NCBI GenBank assembly: GCA_030150335.1
Contig: JASLGC010000152.1
Location: 1 to 6,766, forward strand
From: Flavobacterium sp.
Lineage (GTDB): Bacteria > Bacteroidota > Bacteroidia > Flavobacteriales > Flavobacteriaceae
Length of the DNA: 6,766 nucleotides
Direction of reading: 5' to 3'
Program-made: the position numbers and the translations under genes
In this document: positions 4,769-6,766 of the stretch, in pieces
How positions within the stretch are numbered: position 1 is the first letter of the stretch
Layout: each line of letters starts with the position of its first letter
Notes under the pieces: generated by a model
Databases searched by the model: none
Told to the model about the DNA's origin: nothing
What the model saw: the letters and a program-made list of their open reading frames with translations, nothing else

Positions 4769-5797
4769 TTATTTCTGTTCGTATTCTTTCACAGCTTCGA
4801 TAAACGCTTTTGCGTGGTCTACTGGAATATGAGGTAAGATACCGTGTCCTAAGTTCACGATATATTTGTCTTTTCCGAATGAATCAATCATTTCATGTAC
4901 CATCTTTTTGATAGTAGGAATTGGCGACATCAAACGGCTTGGGTCAAAGTTTCCTTGTAATGTAATGTCTCCACCTGTAAACAAACGAGCATTTTGTGGG
5001 CTACAAGTCCAATCAACACCTAATGCAGATGCTTTTGATTTTGCCATTTCTGGAAGGGCAAACCAACATCCTTTACCGAAAACGATAACTGGAGTAATTT
5101 CTGACAATGCTTCAACAATTTGGTTGATGTATTTCCAAGAGAATTCTTGATAATCTACTGGAGATAACATTCCTCCCCAAGAGTCAAAAATCTGAACAGC
5201 GTTTACCCCTGCTTTTACTTTTTCTTTTAAGTATAGAATTGTTGTATCTGTAATTTTTTGTAACAATGTATGTGCTGCAATTGGGTCAGAAAAACAGAAT
5301 CCTTTTGCTAAATCAAAGCTCTTAGACCCTTTTCCTTCTACTGCATAACAAAAGATAGTCCATGGAGAACCTGCAAATCCAATCAAAGGCACTTCATCAT
5401 TCAACATTTCTTTGGTTACTTTAATAGCATCCATTACATATCCTAATGTTTCTTCAATATTAGGAACTATCACTTGCTCAACATCTTTTGCAGAACGAAT
5501 AGGGTTAGGTACCCATGGTCCTACTCCTGGTCTCATTTCTACATCAATATTCATCGCTTGTGGTACGACTAAAATATCTGAGAATAAAATTGCTGCATCT
5601 GGTTTTACAATACGAATTGGTTGCACTGTAATTTCAGCCGCAATTTCAGGCATTCTACAACGTGTAAAAAAATCATATTTATCTCGTAAAGCACGAAATT
5701 CAGGTAAATATCTCCCTGCTTGGCGCATCATCCATACAGGTGGTCTTTCAACAGTTTCACCCTTTAACGCTCTTAAAAATAAATCATTTTTAATCAT
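4769..5797 (-). CDS. hemE: Uroporphyrinogen decarboxylase
   Basis: HemE removes the four acetate carboxyl groups of uroporphyrinogen III to give coproporphyrinogen III, without a cofactor, as a cytoplasmic homodimer. The 342-residue length is typical. Signature stretches are RPPVWMMRQAGRYLPE (18-33), with the substrate-binding Arg25, and ILFSDILV with the essential Asp74. Further conserved segments are GFAGSPWTIFCYAVEG (140-155, Tyr151), FDSWGGMLSP (204-213) and NLGHGILPHIP (315-325, His318). The start MIKNDLFLRALKGE is the family's standard opening, and AGAGGAA lies just before the ATG (5804-5798). hemE follows hemD by 38 bases with no terminator between them and is followed by a terminator-like hairpin. 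Confidence 0.98.
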   Translation of the reverse strand: MIKNDLFLRALKGETVERPPVWMMRQAGRYLPEFRALRDKYDFFTRCRMPEIAAEITVQPIRIVKPDAAILFSDILVVPQAMNIDVEMRPGVGPWVPNPIRSAKDVEQVIVPNIEETLGYVMDAIKVTKEMLNDEVPLIGFAGSPWTIFCYAVEGKGSKSFDLAKGFCFSDPIAAHTLLQKITDTTILYLKEKVKAGVNAVQIFDSWGGMLSPVDYQEFSWKYINQIVEALSEITPVIVFGKGCWFALPEMAKSKASALGVDWTCSPQNARLFTGGDITLQGNFDPSRLMSPIPTIKKMVHEMIDSFGKDKYIVNLGHGILPHIPVDHAKAFIEAVKEYEQK

Positions 5798-5835
5798 TTC
5801 CTCTAGATTTTAATACGTCAATTTTTAGCTGACTT

Positions 5836-6501
5836 TTATTGATAATATTCAACACAAGCTTGTAATGTAGATTCAACAGTTGGCTGTTTCGCTAATACAA
5901 TATTTTGTGTAATTCCTTTTAATGCTTCCGCTGTTGTATCTCCAATACAAAAACATACCTCATTAGTAATAGTGTTCATTTGAAGATAACTATTGATGGC
6001 AGAAGGACTATAAAAACATATAGCATCTACCTTTTGTCCAAATAGATGTGGATTCAATACCGTTTGATATACCACATGTTCATTGAACTCTATATTATTC
6101 TCTCTAAAAACATTTGGCAAAAGATCTCTACGGATACTCCCACTAAAAAATGTAATAGAGTTGTTTTTAAAATTCTCAACTATAATAGGAGCTAATTCTT
6201 TAGCGTAATGTGCCCACGCTACAACATTCCATCCATTAGCTTCTAATAATTCTTTTGTTTTTATCCCTACACAGATAGCAGGTCTAGACATCAGACGTTC
6301 CTTATCTCCTAATTTAAAGACACTACGTACCGCATTCTGACTAGTAAATAATAGAATATCATTCACCTCTGCTAAATCAAAAGCTATAGCTTCGGTCAAT
6401 ATAAAATCAGACTGTAAAAATGTACAACCTGAATTTTCTAAGCTATTTAATAGTTGCTCATTAATTGTACGTGTCGATAAAACTAAAGGAATAAAAGACA
6501 T
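5836..6501 (-). CDS. hemD: Uroporphyrinogen-III synthase
   Basis: HemD closes the linear hydroxymethylbilane made by HemC, inverting ring D, to give uroporphyrinogen III. HemD sequences are poorly conserved, but this 221-residue protein has the expected length and two-domain pattern: LFTSQNAV (51-58) in the first domain, FFSGSIRRDLLP (118-129) in the region linking the lobes, FYSPSAINSY (163-172) in the second domain and CIGDTTAEAL (185-194) near the end, closing with TVESTLQACVEYY. The ATG is separated from the hemC stop codon by a single base, so the two are certainly co-transcribed and probably translationally coupled. Identification rests on these motifs plus the hemC-hemD-hemE order. Confidence 0.94.
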   Translation of the reverse strand: MSFIPLVLSTRTINEQLLNSLENSGCTFLQSDFILTEAIAFDLAEVNDILLFTSQNAVRSVFKLGDKERLMSRPAICVGIKTKELLEANGWNVVAWAHYAKELAPIIVENFKNNSITFFSGSIRRDLLPNVFRENNIEFNEHVVYQTVLNPHLFGQKVDAICFYSPSAINSYLQMNTITNEVCFCIGDTTAEALKGITQNIVLAKQPTVESTLQACVEYYQ

Positions 6502-6502
6502 T

Positions 6503-6766
6503 TTATTTATTTAACTGCTCACGCAATTTTTTCATTAATTCACTACCGCCATTCTCAAGAATCTCTTTTGCAGCAAAAAACCCTAACTTCTTCCACTCTT
6601 CAATAGGAACAACTTTGTTTACTTCATGCTTTTCTTTTCCGTCTAATGAGAATAATACCCCTTTAAAATGAATAGTATCATCATGCTCATTATACATAGC
6701 ATGAGCACCAATAGGAGCAGTACATCCTCCTTCTAAAGTGCGCAAGAACTGGCGTTCGATATGAGT
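6503..6766 (-). CDS. hemC: Porphobilinogen deaminase (hydroxymethylbilane synthase), C-terminal part
   Basis: This is the last 87 codons and the stop of hemC; the frame is open through the window edge. The enzyme polymerises four porphobilinogen units into hydroxymethylbilane on a covalently bound dipyrromethane cofactor. The visible part starts with THIERQFLRTLEGGCTAPIGA, and the Cys of the LEGGC motif (codon at 6724-6722) is the cofactor attachment site. The remainder is the small C-terminal domain 3 of the family, ending EQLNK. An internal TTG at 6745 is in frame but is not the real start, because the conserved sequence continues upstream of it. hemD begins 1 base after its stop. Confidence 0.97.
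   Translation of the reverse strand, partial: THIERQFLRTLEGGCTAPIGAHAMYNEHDDTIHFKGVLFSLDGKEKHEVNKVVPIEEWKKLGFFAAKEILENGGSELMKKLREQLNK

Noticed and set aside
4866..5813. Open frames on the plus strand opposite hemE (4866-5150 and 5412-5813).
   Set aside because: They are the antisense of a strongly conserved hemE and encode nothing recognisable.
5798..5835. Possible terminator between hemD and hemE (GTCA...TGAC).
   Set aside because: The stem is only about 4 bp and no proper T run follows it; more likely an ordinary operon spacer.

Overview
The window is AT-rich DNA from a member of the Bacteroidota, most likely a flavobacterium. This rests on the low GC content, the protein sequence style (class I fumarase, small c-type cytochrome lipoprotein, zinc-independent HemB) and two exact matches to the Bacteroidota -7 promoter hexamer pattern TAnnTTTG in front of genes. 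The genus cannot be fixed from sequence reading alone. Every gene I can support lies on the minus strand, so transcription runs from high to low coordinates.

Layout in transcription order: hemC (3' end only, 6766-6503), hemD (6501-5836), hemE (5797-4769), a strong terminator-like hairpin (4759-4716), an unrecognised small soluble helical protein (4702-4343), an unrecognised small three-helix membrane protein (4334-4038), hemF (4041-3139), a decayed tRNA-like sequence (3098-3025), hemB (2932-1940) with its own terminator (1920-1890), an intergenic stretch carrying a long perfect inverted repeat (1674-1726), a monoheme cytochrome c lipoprotein gene (1465-1055) with a clear terminator (1022-988), about 440 bases without a recognisable gene, and the 5' end of a class I fumarase gene (546 to beyond base 1).

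The five hem genes cover consecutive steps of tetrapyrrole synthesis: HemB makes porphobilinogen, HemC and HemD make uroporphyrinogen III, HemE decarboxylates it to coproporphyrinogen III, and HemF oxidises that to protoporphyrinogen IX using oxygen. Gene spacing is tight (hemC/hemD 1 base apart; the membrane gene and hemF overlap by ATGA), which suggests a co-transcribed unit interrupted by one internal terminator-like hairpin after hemE. The cytochrome downstream is a heme-using protein but has its own probable promoter and terminator.

No mobile element, CRISPR array or defence system is visible. The points that go beyond routine annotation are the decayed tRNA between hemF and hemB, the internal terminator, the nested inverted repeats at 1620-1769, and the two unknown proteins embedded in the heme operon.
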